Part shown: positions 1 to 10,502 of the stretch, piece after piece
How the letters are laid out: each line of letters begins with the position of its first letter
How positions within the stretch are numbered: the first letter of the stretch is position 1
Assembly (NCBI GenBank): GCA_949752735.1
Contig: OX457042.1
Coordinates: 34,846,289 to 34,910,288 of the forward strand
Origin: Lumbricus terrestris
Lineage: Eukaryota; Annelida; Clitellata; Crassiclitellata; Lumbricidae
Length of the DNA stretch: 64,000 bases
Direction of reading: 5' to 3'
Program-made: the position numbers and the translations under genes
The notes under the pieces: generated by a model
Seen by the model: the letters and a program-made list of their open reading frames with translations, nothing else
Databases searched by the model: none
What the model was told of the DNA's origin: nothing

Positions 1-212
1 CAAGGCATTTGCCCTGATTTATCCTTCTGTAGCGCCGCCACTGATCACACATTAATATAGGCCTATATTTTCGCCTTTACGCAAGTAGTAAGCCTATATC
101 TAATTCGCAAAAGCAAAGAGTGTATAGTGATGCCATTTCATAAATGCGTTGCATAGTACTTGAATTCCGATCGGAAGAGATGTTAAGTGTCTAATATCAT
201 ATAGATCTAAGT

Positions 213-1379
213 CAGTGGTGGCCAACCTGCGGCACGCGTGCCACTTGTGGCACGCCGGCCTAAGATGAGTGGCACGGAGAACCATGGAATTTTTGAAGAA
301 TATTTATGCCAGCTCTGCTAGTTTAAAATGTTATCTCTCAGACGAATCTTAGGTGCCTCTGCATCTCCGTAGTTGCAGTGACCAGAGGTTAGGTCAATTA
401 GTCTGACAGCTGCAGCGGACGCAGCAGAGGAGCTCCAAGCGGACTGAGGCTGACGGTCAAATTCCACTTTCTCCACAGTATATTTCAGCCATTCAGAGAT
501 AAGAATTTGGGTTTTTACCCCCCCCCTCCCCACTGTAGGGTTGCAGGATCAGACAAAGGAAGATACCGCCTGATCTTCTCAAATAGGTTTCTGTAATTGG
601 CTACCGGTATGTCTTTAGCATAATAGCATTACTACATGTAGGCTACTTGCAGTAAGACAGCTATAGTTCCTCAAGAAAGTAGCATTGTCTTGCAGGAGTT
701 TGGTGTAAATTTGGAAGAACGGCATTTTAGAACAAAAGTAAGATTACTTTTACTCTGGGAAAGTCATCCAAATTCTGTTTGTCAAACTTTGTCTGCTGTG
801 TACTGTAGCAGTTGTGGTATGTAAATAATTAACTAGTGTTGAACGGCGCTTCAGCAAGTTACATAGGGGACTCCAATGAAAATACCTACCTGGGTCAGCT
901 ATCAGGACTAATATTTTACCAGCCAGAGAAAGCACCGTTTAGGGCTTTAGGCAGAGCAGTCTTTTTTCAGAAAAAGGATAATTTGATATTGATGGTCAAA
1001 TTTATACGAGTTAAGTCTGATATCAGCATAAAATAAAAACTTATTCTGATGGCTAGTAAAGGCTTTGTCAAGTTTTCTGAAGGTACAGGTGTGCCCAAAA
1101 TCGAAGCAATAATAATGAGTAACATTACTTTTGAACGCAACATGACCGTGAGGCTCAGTAGGTTACTTGGAGTAAGAAAGAATCATGATTTTTTAAAAAC
1201 TAGCCTTGAATTAACACTGTGCTTACACCGAATCTGCATAGTTACTTTATGCAAGTGCATATTTCATATTGGAATAGATCATCATGATACCTCTTTGGTA
1301 TAGCCTATTATGTTGTGGCACGCGGACGGTACGCGTGATTTTTTGTGGCACACTATGTACAAAAGGTTGGCCACCACTG
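213..1379. mobile_element. hAT element (Buster-type), 1167 bp, with perfect target duplication
   Basis: Terminal inverted repeats start CAGTGGTGGCCAACCT and end AGGTTGGCCACCACTG. The flanks carry an identical 8-bp duplication, ATCTAAGT, at 205-212 and 1380-1387. Its form nnnTAnnn is typical of Buster-type hAT elements. Just inside each end lie GTGGCAC motifs (230-275 and 1315-1355), probably subterminal transposase sites. The inside has only short ORFs (836-1036, 1049-1303) that I cannot link to a transposase, so it is most likely non-autonomous or decayed. It lies upstream of the SAM exon, probably in an intron of the PARP-like gene. Confidence 0.88.
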
Positions 1380-1463
1380 ATCTAAGTAGTTAAAACTGAT
1401 AGCCCTTGCTAGAATTTCTGGTCGATTTTAAGATAAGTCTGCTTGGAATTGGAAACTCCAATA

Positions 1464-1620
1464 AGGGCCCCCACACATGCTCAAAAGTTGCAAGTCTATA
1501 TTATGCTAAAATCAGTAGTTTTCAATTAATTTGACAATTTGTTCCGAGATGTTTTACTTATTTTTACTATTATGATTAGCAGTGATGAATAATATTTATA
1601 TTGCATGTGTGGGGGCCCCT
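1464..1620. mobile_element. Short inverted-repeat element (MITE candidate)
   Basis: The ends are near-perfect inverted copies: GGGCCCCCACACATGC at 1465-1480 and its complement at 1603-1619. About 120 bp of AT-rich DNA lies between. No clear target duplication is seen, so the superfamily is open. It ends about 60 bp before the SAM exon acceptor. Confidence 0.45.
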
Positions 1621-1682
1621 GTTCGGCAGAACATGTCGAACATGCCTTAATCCGGCCCTGTTGACAACTGCTTTTGTTGCAG

Positions 1683-1864
1683 CGAAAAGAACGAACTGAG
1701 AGAATTTCTCAAAGGGCTCAATCTTCTCCCTCTCCTGAGATTCTTTGATGATAACAGAGTGATGATGCGTGATCTCCTTACCTTTAATCATAAGGACCTT
1801 GAGGCAATTGGCATAGTTGAGTTTATGTATCGCAAAAAGATCCTGTCTGCTTTGGATCAGCTCA
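1683..1864 (+). CDS. SAM-domain exon of a tankyrase-like PARP gene
   Basis: The exon follows a pyrimidine-rich acceptor (TTTTGTTGCAG, AG at 1681-1682). Read from GAA at 1684 it gives 60 codons with the layout of a SAM domain: FLKGLNLLPLLRFFDD, then LLTFNHKDLEAIGI, then YRKKILSALDQL. The DLEAIGI and KILSAL blocks are the usual core helices. SAM domains mediate oligomerisation, and in tankyrases one lies just before the PARP catalytic domain. An in-frame TAG at 1867 would end the protein here, but a donor (A|GTTAGT at 1865) lies just before it. Using that donor keeps the frame open into the next exon at 2259, which also resembles tankyrase. Ankyrin exons, if present, would be upstream of the window. 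Confidence 0.75.
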
Positions 1865-2258
1865 GTTAGTACTCCACAGTTTTATAAGTTATTTCTCTGT
1901 TGACCTTGCCAGGAAGTATATGCTTTTAGACAATGATTGAGGTTCATGCAATTTTGATCATTGAAAAATTAGATTAATTTTTTTTAAAAGACATGGAATC
2001 ACTGTCTTTGCAGTGAATCTGATTTATAATGTAACAACATATCCATATAGCACTGTTATTGGATTTAATTGGAACATAAATTTGTCTTCCCCTCGCAGAG
2101 CAATAGAGGAGCTTCTTGGAATACATTTTTGGGCACTAATCAAAAGTGACTTCTTCGCTTAATTCTGATATTTTTGAATAAAAGTAATAGCTTTTACAGT
2201 TTGAATATGGCTGCTGAGTGTATTAAGATTACTTGCAAATATTGATATCCGTTGACAG

Positions 2259-2380
2259 AAAACAAAGAGACAGTAAAAACTCCGGATCTCCTGACCCCTG
2301 ACTGTGACGAGCTACTTCTTGTCGACGCAGCTATGCAATCCTCAGTAAGGCAACATTTTGGTGATGCTGGTGGCGTGTCT
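2259..2380 (+). CDS. Linker exon leading into the PARP domain (tankyrase-like)
   Basis: Acceptor GTTGACAG ends at 2258. Joined in phase to the SAM exon, the frame reads TPDLLTPDCDELLLVDAAMQ and then SSVRQHFGDAGG. This resembles the start of the tankyrase PARP domain, where a VEEEMQST-I-REH...NAGG stretch leads into the first strand. The frame meets a stop at 2390-2392. Possible donors are GTAAGG at 2345 (best consensus, but inside the conserved part), GTGTCT at 2375 and GTTTTT at 2381; the last two keep the conserved GDAGG and phase 0, so the exact end is uncertain by 6 bp or more. About nine residues usual after AGG are not encoded here. Confidence 0.62.
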
Positions 2381-2987
2381 GTTTTTACATAATCTAGTCC
2401 AGTCTACTTACTAGGTAGTGCTGTTACTTTCATGTACTCATGACGGATTGCTCTTAGATTAAACCAAAATGTGAAAAATACGCATTAAATTAAGTTGATC
2501 CAGTTTTGGATACCGGTAAGTTTAGCTGATGATTCACACAGAGCACTAATTAGCGCTAATATCAGACAAACAATAGATTTCACACTTCTTAATGCTAAAG
2601 AGGCCTTCAAGGTATTACAGGTTTAGCTTGGCACATATGTTGTAAATGTTGGTAATAATTATATGTAAATCTTGTCCATTAAAGTATTGTTGTTTTTAAT
2701 ATTTCCAACATAATACGCTTTACAGTGATAATATTTCTCACCCAGAAGTGGCAGATATCCGAATTTTGTTTAATCTAAAGCCTATCTAACGAATCAATAA
2801 ACGATTTTTCACTCTTAAAAAAATGCATAAAAATGTATAAAAAGAATCAAAGTCAAGTATTGTGACAAAGTGCATTAAGGTTAGGAGCATTCTCTAGAAA
2901 AGTTGGGTGGAGGATATCAGTTTAGATGGCAGATCTCCAAGGTACCGGATCTGACTGAATTTAACCACTGGCATTGTGTTTATGCAG

Positions 2988-3168
2988 GTGGAGAAAATTC
3001 ACCATCCGATTCCACTTCAATGGTATTATGAGGAAAAGCGGTCGATTGAGCAAGAGACTGGTGGAGAAGCCAATGAAAGGCTTTTATTTCGCGGAGGACA
3101 TCCTCAAGAGGTACTCGTCAAGGGCTTTGACATCCGAAAGGGAAGTCAGAAGGGTTACTTTGGAGCTG
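2988..3168 (+). CDS. PARP catalytic-domain exon (NAD-site half) with His-to-Arg change
   Basis: Bounded by acceptor TTTATGCAG and donor G|GTAAGT (3169). The 60 codons start VEKIHHPIPLQWYYEEK, continue with ANERLLFRGG, VLVKGFDIRK and end GYFGAG. This is the PARP fold: first strand, the NERxLFHG block that binds NAD+, the GFD block, and the FGxG loop. In active PARPs the LFHG histidine is the first residue of the H-Y-E triad; here it is Arg (codon CGC at about position 40 of the exon), and the usual following Ser/Thr is Gly. The exon ends in phase 1. Either an inactive or altered PARP or an eroding gene. Confidence 0.8.
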
Positions 3169-3488
3169 GTAAGTTGTGAAAACGCTATCAAACCATCGAT
3201 CTATTAGGTGCATATGGCAATATGGGACAAGGACAGCGGCACAGAAGGATTCAGATTTGATACCTAAATTCTTATTGACTCAGACCCATAAGGTTGACTC
3301 AACCTTCAGCTCTCTATGGATAACAGTAACATGAGCAGTGGGACAGATAGTGCTCTGAGAACTGCATACAGTTGAATTTGACTTCTGTAGAATTTGTCAT
3401 CATCTGCTACTACTGTATTGTGGCATATTTTTGCTCACACTTGTCTGTGTGAATTAATAAATGATTATTATTGGCATTATTATTAATT

Positions 3489-4285
3489 ATGTAATGTAAT
3501 GTAATGTAATGTAAATCTTCGAGAATTTCTCAGCGCCCACAAAAGCCACGTCAGGGAGACCAGCTTATTCACCGGCGCTATATCAAATCAAGTCCGCAAT
3601 AGCCAGAGCTGCCGTTTTCGTTCCGGTGCCAGGTCAAAATCCGGGGAGGTCAAGCCGAGGAGACAGCGTGGTGCTACGGTGGTTGTCGGTGATGGTGGTG
3701 GTTGGGTGATGGAACCTGATTGGAATCTGGATAGGATAGGTTGAAGAGTTCGGTTTTCAGTCGTGAATGGAATGCAGCAGAGGAGAGTGCAAGCGGAGGA
3801 GAGGTTGAGTTATTGTTTGGAGGTGAGACTGCAGGAGAGATAGGAGGGTGAGCGAACATGCGGAGGTATGTTGGGAGTCCGTTCCAAAGAGCTGGTGCAG
3901 CATAGACTAAGGAGCGGTCGCAGAATTTCAGAGAGGATGATACTGGAGGCCGAGAGAGAGAAAGATATGATGATGAGCGCGTAGACCTGTGCGGTTGGAT
4001 GGTGATTAGTTGACGAATGTAGGAGGGCTGAGAGGTTTGAAGAGCGTTGTAGGTTAGAGAAACAATTTTGTAATGGATGCGCTGAGAAACTTTTAGCCAA
4101 TGAAGAGACTTGAGAACAGGGGTTATGTGGTGATGTTTGGGCGTCTTAGTGACTGCGCGGGCAAGAGCATTCTGGATAGTTTGGAGGCGTTTAATTTGAA
4201 GAGAATCTATTTCATGGAAGAGCGAATTGCAGTAGTCGAGTTTGGAATGAACTATTGTAGTAGTCGAGTTTGGAATGAACTATTA
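3489..4285 (-). mobile_element. L2/CR1-like LINE 3' fragment with pentanucleotide tail
   Basis: On the minus strand a frame around 4020-3700 reads CDRSLVYAAPALWNGLPTYL and later AFHSRLKTELFNLSYP. This is the ORF2 C-terminus typical of L2/CR1-like LINEs (APxLWNSLP followed by FKxxLKTxLF). A 3' UTR with CCGGTGAATAAGCTGG and an AGCGCC-type tail follows, ending in (CATTA)n seen as TAATG repeats at 3489-3513. It lies in the intron between the two PARP-domain exons. The same 3' UTR recurs at 12465 and 42965. At 4230-4285 a 25-bp piece is duplicated in tandem. Confidence 0.72.
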
Positions 4286-4896
4286 TCATATTATTAGCTA
4301 TGCATGAGTGACTTTATTATCTGCAGCTAAACATCATAGCTTATTTTTGTTTAAAATATGTTATCATTTTATGCATGTGCGAATGTCATATGTAAATAAA
4401 AGCAACTTACTTACTTATTATACTTCAAATTAACATCAGACTTTCATTCCTGTACAACAAGAAACATAACCTTATGTAGAAATGAAGTTGTTCATACAAA
4501 TTCTTGGTAGATTTCAAAAATGTCTCACTGGTCCACCTGTATGGAATGGAATGCCTCATGTCCATTCCTGCATCTCTAATTGTAATCTATTCAAAAGGCA
4601 GTAAAAACTCTTGCTGATAAGACAATGCAATTTTTCATTTTCTTCTCCTGTTTTGTATAATATCTACTCTTAGCATGTTATGTGATGGGTTACTGGTGGA
4701 GCAGAATGCAGACAACTCGAGTCAGTGAAATAACTGCTCTCAGCTAAACCATCATGTACATAGTTGTCCCTAACCAGAAGGACTTTGATCCCTTCTTAAT
4801 TCCTCTTTTAAGCCTATGAGAGTATTAGATTTTTTCAAGTTCTGATGTATCTCGACTATGTTTTGGACCAATCAAAAGTTGCTTTTCATTGATTAG

Positions 4897-4997
4897 GACT
4901 TTGCGGAGTCCAGCTCCAAATCAAATCAGTACGCATTCGGCGCCATTGGGGAACCATGTCCTGCCCATAAGATTGCCAACTGCTACAAGTGCGACCG
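4897..4997 (+). CDS. PARP catalytic-domain exon (FAESSSKSNQY block)
   Basis: Acceptor GATTAG ends at 4896 and donor CG|GTATGT starts at 4998. The frame reads FAESSSKSNQYAFGAIG, then CPAHKIANCYKCDR. FAE-SSKSNQY is the most recognisable tankyrase/PARP block, and the C-x-H-x-C-x-C pattern that follows matches the zinc-binding motif unique to tankyrase catalytic domains. Oddity: the preceding exon ends in phase 1 while this frame needs phase 0. The residues Ile-Tyr that normally precede FAE (Tyr being the second triad residue) are missing. A 5-nt deletion at the exon start would explain both. No later exon with the Glu of the triad was found in the window. Confidence 0.78.
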
Positions 4998-5403
4998 GTA
5001 TGTTTCATTTATGTGTGTTTAGAAAGACGATCCTACTGATACCCTGACTTCCCTCTTTGCTTCTTAATAATCCACCACCTCTCACAGTCATACATACATT
5101 GCCACACAAAAGTTTTCATAGTAAAAAGTTACCACTTCTTGTTGCACACCTGTTTTGTCAACTCATTATAAATTCATGAAGTAGTTCAGTTGCAGGCAAA
5201 ATAGCGGGTGGAAACCTTTTGCCATAAGAAGATCACATAGATTTGAGTGTTCACTTCAAGGGCTGGCATGTATCTATGTATTTGTGTATGTGGCCACTTA
5301 TATAGTGCCTAATAGGAATTTTGCGAAAGCGCTTCATGTGCAGTGAAGCTTCAGATCTGTTCTGTTTTTGGTAGGCCTTGTTGCATTTAAGTGGAATCTG
5401 TAA

Positions 5404-6178
5404 GGCCCAAAAAAAATAATGTTGTGTTTCCGGTAACCCGACCGACCCTCTTTTATTGCCGCGACTCAAATAATTTTGTAAAAAAAAATTATTTAAAAAT
5501 AAATTTTATGAAAAAAAAAAAATTTTAGGAAAAAAAAAATTTCTCAAAATTTTTTGGGGCATATTACGGTGACATTGCCTTCCGTATAGAGTTGGATCTT
5601 AGGCAAAAAATGTTGTGTTCCCGGTAACCCAACCGACTCACTTTTATTGCAGCGACTCGGAAAATTTTGCGTTAATTTTTTTATTTACATTGACATTGCC
5701 TTAGAGTTTCACGCCTGCCTAACTACTTCCTGGCTGCCAGTCTTGAGAAACCTCGAGCCTTATCATTCTCACTTGAGTCACCTCTAACGGTGACTAGGGA
5801 AAATAAATCTAGCAACCTCTAGGTGTAACTAGTCACTGGCTCGATCAGTCTGGAACGACCCCTAGCAGTGATGTTCTGTTCGCGCTCATCTTCCCCTTCC
5901 CTTCCCACTTTATCTTACCAGAAAGGATGTCAACAAAATGAAATTAATAGAATTGTTTTCTAGAGCAATTTTAGGTACAGGGAAATAGGCAGTTTATACT
6001 TGCTTAGAACACGTACTTTGTTGCGGCGTGTACCTATATGCAAAAAAAGAGTATTTCGGTATAATTTTTCGTATAGTCACTGTACAAAAATATTTTACCA
6101 AAATAAAAATATTTTTCGACCTACCTACCCAATTTTTTTTAGCTATGTTACCGGAAACACAGCATTATTTTTTTGGCC
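5404..6178. mobile_element. Harbinger-type non-autonomous element, copy 1
   Basis: 775 bp with inverted ends: GGCCCAAAAAAAATAATG at the left and its near complement ending TTTTTTTGGCC at the right, both followed inward by GTTTCCGGTAAC. The flanking 3-bp TAA (5401-5403 and 6179-6181) is the TWA duplication of PIF/Harbinger transposons. A second subterminal copy of the TTTCCGGTAACCC...TTTTATTGC block lies at about 5605-5665, so the left end is partly duplicated internally. No transposase. An inverted copy sits at 17634-18405. Confidence 0.82.
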
Positions 6179-6429
6179 TAAGGTTTTATTCCATCTTGTG
6201 TCAGAATGTGCCCTCTCCGGTGAGGTGCCTGCTGTATTTGGCCTTTGAAGTGCTCAATATCTCACAAATGTAGGCCTGTTCTCTACTGTGAAATCTGTTA
6301 TGTATTTATATGGTCAGGTCAGCTTGTCTGTAGGTTAATGCTTTTGCTGCATGTCAGGCGCATACATGCATGGCTGTTAGCTTGTGTGCAATCTCAGATG
6401 GTGAAATGTTGGTTGTGATATTTCTTAAC

Positions 6430-6608
6430 ATGTCTCACAGAAGAAAATGTAATACACCGGAATTGATTTCTTCCTTCATCTTTTCCTACTGCTTTGTCTG
6501 TTGTATATTGGTGTTGCCTGCATGAGAAATATGTCTTAGTTTTCAGTCTTGCAGTCCTTTGGTTAATTTTGAAGTACTATCATAGCGCTACAGAGGTCAT
6601 ACCTAGAT
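6430..6608 (+). repeat. Local repeated segment, copy 1 of 3
   Basis: The stretch ending in TTTCTTCCTTCATCTTTTCC recurs at about 8385-8525 and about 9470-9610, with flanking similarity (TTTCTTAACT...AACAAAA upstream in the last two). CATAGCGCTACAGAGGTCAT at 6579-6600 is also echoed at 8158-8177. The mariner at 6614 inserted beside this block. Probably a duplicated non-coding segment or the body of an unrecognised repeat. Confidence 0.55.
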
Positions 6609-6613
6609 ATATA

Positions 6614-7577
6614 CACTGTGTCCGGAAAAAAGGGACTCATTTTGTAAATATGGAAATAAATAGTAAACATTCATTGATTTTTATAATTCAAACAGCATTT
6701 TAATCCAGACATATTTTTCTAACACTGGTGACAATATAAACGTTCCAGTCACAATGATGACGTCAGAATGACGTCATTTGCCTCAAAGTTCATTTAGCCA
6801 GTCAGTTATGCATGGTTTCGGTTGGTATATTGGCTCTTGGTAAAACGGCAATCCATTTAATAAAACCAGGAGTGAAAATAAATGCAGCTTTTTAAAAGGA
6901 ATTGATTTAGTGTCTGCTATTTAAAAAATTGATACCTGATATCTGGGAATACTCGGATTAATGAACATTTCAACAGGATGGCGCTCCAGCTCACTGAGTT
7001 TGTTAAACTGCTGAACTGTTGACTAAGGTGACTCCGGATTTCATTCCTCCTAATCTTTGGCCGCCAAATGTCCCGGGCTTCAATCCAGTCGATTAAAAGA
7101 TTTGGAGATTAATGCAGGAGACTGTGTACAAGACAAGGATAAGAGACATTGAAGAACTCCGTTAGCGAATTGCCAATGCCCGGAGAAATTTTTGTTCAGC
7201 TTGTTATCGATGCTGCTATCGGTTATTAGCACGAACGTTTTGAAGCTTGCGTTGAGGCCGAGGTGGACACTTTGAGCGCACATTGCAGTCTGACATAATT
7301 CAGATATAAAAATAAAATTAAACTAGCATTTATCATTGATAAATGATATCTTAAAAATATTGAAAGTTTAGATAATTTTGTGTACTTCTCTTAAATTTGA
7401 ATTTTGATGCAAATGACGTCATTATGATGTCATTAATGAGACTGGATCTTTTATATTTTGACAGTTGTTAGACAAATATGTCAGGATTAAAATGGTGTTT
7501 GAATTGTAAAAATCGATGAATATTTACTATTTATTTTCATATTTACAAAATGGGTCCCTTTTTTCCCGGACACAGTG
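6614..7577 (+). mobile_element. Mariner-type DNA transposon with long terminal inverted repeats
   Basis: The element starts CACTGTGTCCGGAAAAAAGG and ends with the complement, flanked by TA on both sides (6612-6613 and 7578-7579), the target duplication of Tc1/mariner transposons. The inverted repeats extend about 185 bp (6614-6797 against 7391-7577) and include shared TGACGTCAT motifs. Between them lies a broken transposase. It inserted into a locally duplicated segment. Confidence 0.87.
6963..7285 (+). pseudogene. Mariner transposase C-terminal remnant (DD37D-like spacing)
   Basis: A single + frame shows TFQQDGAPAH, then DFIPPNLWPPNVPGFNPVD, then VYKTRIRDIEELR. These are the second and third catalytic Asp blocks of a mariner-family DDE transposase. 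Four in-frame stops (after GAPAH, a few codons later, right after NPVD, and after EELR) disable it. I count 37 residues between the two aspartates, matching the DD37D (maT-like) group rather than DD34D mariner, if no internal indel has changed the spacing. The N-terminal DNA-binding part and first Asp are not recognisable; the element appears internally deleted. Confidence 0.78.
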
Positions 7578-8384
7578 TATGTATAGTTGGTATATCACAT
7601 TGGCAATGGGTAAACATCTCCATTGGTATTAGCAATAATGTCTGTCATATCAGATACTGTGGCCATGGTATACCGGGGTAGGGTCCATATCTGACTCACT
7701 CTTCTAGAAACTGCGCAATTTGGAAAGTTTGGTTGTACAATCGAATTCTCTAGCCCTAGATGTACCAAGTGACCAACCCACTCCCCAATAATCTATATAA
7801 ACCGGGGAAGACAAAGAACACACATTCGGGGTGGAAACCATGAACCAACCGAATCGTTGTGTGGCTGATGATCAATTTGGTGATTTCAGTATGAGAGTCG
7901 TTCATTGTCGGTATGTACGCCATAGAAGCGTAGCTTCTATGTCTTTATTATCTTATATATTCATTTTGTTATGTAAGTCTTATTTACATTATTCTTGTAT
8001 TCTGACATGTTAGTTCTGCAGTTGTTCATAATTAAACGTTATAAATGCACAAGTTATCTCTTCTTCATTAGTGCAGCTAGGTTCCCTTCTCGCTAAATTG
8101 TTTATACCTCATTTAGCATATCATAATTTATAATAAAGCCCTTGTTATAGGTATTATCATAGCACTACAGAGGTGATAGTACTATGAAAATCATTTTCAG
8201 TTGCCATCCTAACTATGATCAAATGAGACTTTGCTAGCTTGTAAGTTGAAAGCATGTTTCTATTCTTATAAAATATGAATCCACATGAATTCCAGCCATT
8301 CTCGCCCAGCCTAGTCAATGCGTAGGGAAATTCAGGAAATGACGCAACTTCCGGCAGCAAAAATATGGGGCACAATAAAAGTCT

Positions 8385-8525
8385 AACTAATTTCTTAACT
8401 CCTAACAAAATAATTGTTATAAAATGCTGGCAAAGGCTATTTGATGATGCTATTCTATGAAAATGCAATACACTGTAATTTATTTCTTCCTTCATCTTTT
8501 CCTATTGCTCTGTCTGTTGTATAGG
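8385..8525 (+). repeat. Local repeated segment, copy 2 of 3
   Basis: Shares TTTCTTAACTCCTAACAAAA, the TTATTTCTTCCTTCATC block and TTGCTCTGTCTGTTGTAT with the copies at 6430 and 9470. The order of shared blocks is conserved, pointing to duplication rather than chance low complexity. Confidence 0.55.
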
Positions 8526-8592
8526 CTTTCTTATTTCATACTAAGTTAACATATTCACTAATTATGTTCCCTCTGTGTCTTAAGTCGAAAGC

Positions 8593-9158
8593 ATGCTTCT
8601 ACTCTTACAGGGAATCAACCCTGGCGATCTGAAAGTTTTGAGTATGCGCGCTCACGCGCTCCTCAAAGAAATATCACAAGCACAGCGTGTACACCAATAT
8701 CAGGAACCATTGTATCCGATACCTCGGGTCAGTGCTCTAAATACACTGCCAAGCGAACTCACTTGCCTCCCCACCCTATATCAGTTTGAGAACAGGTTCA
8801 AAGCGTATCTCGTGTCTATGCTGAATTAATAATTGCATCATGCTTAATTATGAGTAAATTAATTTTTTTCCCCACAGAGTTGTGCTATGTATACTCCTGT
8901 CTGTTGAACTATAAGTCAATCAACAATGTGTGCTGCTGAATTGTAATAGTGTACAGTCTACTTATGTATAGATCTAAGTGAAATACAAATTTGCCAAAAT
9001 TTTAACAATGAAGACAAATAAGTCGTTGTGTTGTTAGTCTGACAATATACTTGCACTAGGGCACTAGGTTTGCAGCACCTTAGCTTCCTATTGTCACTGG
9101 TTTATATTTGCATGAAAAAATGAAATGGTGTACAATAAACTTGATTGATTGATGCAAC
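8593..9158 (+). mobile_element. LINE 3' fragment with TTGA tail
   Basis: A frame from 8593 ends SALNTLPSELTCLPTLYQF and then ENRFKAYLVSMLN before a stop at 8827. This resembles the WNSLPSE...FKxxLKxxL ending of L2-like LINE ORFs. About 330 bp of AT-rich UTR follow, closing with CAATAAACTTGATTGATTGA at 9136-9155, a usual retroposon tail. Upstream of 8590 no RT motifs are visible, so the copy is strongly 5' truncated. A distant alternative is an unrelated short exon, since CTTACAG precedes the frame. Confidence 0.55.
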
Positions 9159-9469
9159 CCTGTCAACTTATAGTGATGTAAAAGCATTTATAAAAATATT
9201 ATTACACACATTTAAAGAGCCAATGGCAATCCATTGGTGGTGCTGGCCTACACAGTCACCATCTGAGAGTCTTGCATCAGCACTCTGCCCTACTTTCTAT
9301 CCTCCCTTTACCTCAGCTGTTACACATGCTAGGCCTATATATTGTAACTTGTTTTACCCCATAATCCACTAAATTAATCTAACCTAATTAATCAACCAAT
9401 TCTCTGCTGTTCTGCAGACCTGTCTATCTGTCTGCTGTGTCACATTCTTAATTCTTCATAGAATATGAT

Positions 9470-9610
9470 CCACTAGTGAATTTCTTAACTACTAACAAAA
9501 CAATTTTTATAAATTCTGGTAAAGGTTATATGGTGGTCCTTTCCCATGAAAGCTCAATTCACAAGAATTTATTTCTTCCTCCATCTTTTCCTACTACTCG
9601 CTCTTATGCA
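9470..9610 (+). repeat. Local repeated segment, copy 3 of 3
   Basis: Shares TTTCTTAACTACTAACAAAA and TTATTTCTTCCTCCATC blocks with copy 2 at 8385, in the same order and orientation. Confidence 0.5.
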
Positions 9611-9664
9611 TATCATTGTGGCCTAGGTTTAATTATGTTCCTGTTTCTAGCTATAATGGCTTCA

Positions 9665-9776
9665 GTTTGATTCTATGTATACTATAGCTTCCGGTCGTGG
9701 ACAGAACGATATTCAAGATCGTTTGATTCTATGTATACTATAGCTTCCGGTCGTGGACAGAACGATATTCAAGATC
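9665..9776 (+). repeat. 56-bp perfect tandem duplication
   Basis: GTTTGATTCTATGTATACTA and the following 36 bases occur twice back to back (9665-9720, 9721-9776) with no mismatch, so this is a recent event. It sits at the 5' edge of the LINE fragment that follows. Confidence 0.9.
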
Positions 9777-10135
9777 ATCGTTATGGGACGAGCGTCAGTG
9801 GTTGGCCTGGCGCCAGAATACATTAGGGAACTTTGTATTCCCGTCTCCAACCAACCAGGTCGTCGGTCTCTGCGCTCTGCGACTCGTGGGGACTTGATAG
9901 TCCCACGCTCCCGTACAGTGATGCGGTCAAGCCGCGCCTTCTCGTGTATTGGACCTTCATTCTGGAACAGTCTTCCATTGGCAATTCGTGATGCTGCGTT
10001 GCGTGTTTCTCATGAAACATTCTCAAAGTTAATTAAGTCGCACTTGTTCAGATCTGCCCGGTAGCTGCGTTAAGCGCCTTCGTGAGGTTATTGTAAGGCG
10101 CTATATAAATGTTCATATACATACATACATATTGG
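9777..10135 (+). mobile_element. L2/CR1-like LINE ORF C-terminus and 3' end
   Basis: The + frame reads GLAPEYIRELCIPVS, then RRSLRSATRGDLIVPRSRT, then SFWNSLPLAIRD and FSKLIKSHLF, stopping at 10064. This is the conserved tail of L2-like ORF2 (LxPEYLRDL, SLRSS, VPRSRT, WNSLP, FKxxLKTHLF). The 3' UTR is only about 50 bp and ends GGCGCTATATAAATGTTCAT plus (ACAT)n. The reverse transcriptase proper is missing, so this is a typical dead-on-arrival truncated copy. Confidence 0.82.
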
Positions 10136-10502
10136 ATAATGATGCTACAAAATTGACAAATTTGGCAATTCTGTCCACTTTAAAGAAGGGTATAGTCGGG
10201 TAGATATTTTTCACCAAGTATTGAATCCGAGTATTTGGATATGATATACAGTCCGTGTATGTTACGGGAATCAATAAACATACATAGGCCTACACTTACA
10301 CACTCATACATAATGTTTGCTTGATTGCTTAGATTTAACGAAAATTAAATAGTTTGATTGACTGCTGAAAACGGCATGGAATTCAATGAATGAATGTCTA
10401 TTTGTTTTAAGCTGTGAATATTTATATATGTAAGATAATTGAATAATTTAAAAAATCATTTGCAAATATATTTGCGTGTAATATTTCACCGAGGGAAATA
10501 GT

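Noticed and set aside
1867..1869. TAG as the end of the SAM protein
   Set aside because: A GTTAGT donor just before it gives an in-phase join to the exon at 2259, whose translation continues tankyrase-like sequence. The stop remains possible as an alternative isoform.
7840..7913. Possible further PARP-gene exon ending at a GTATGT donor
   Set aside because: The frame (NQPNRCVADDQF...) does not match the part of the PARP domain expected next, and no good acceptor precedes it.
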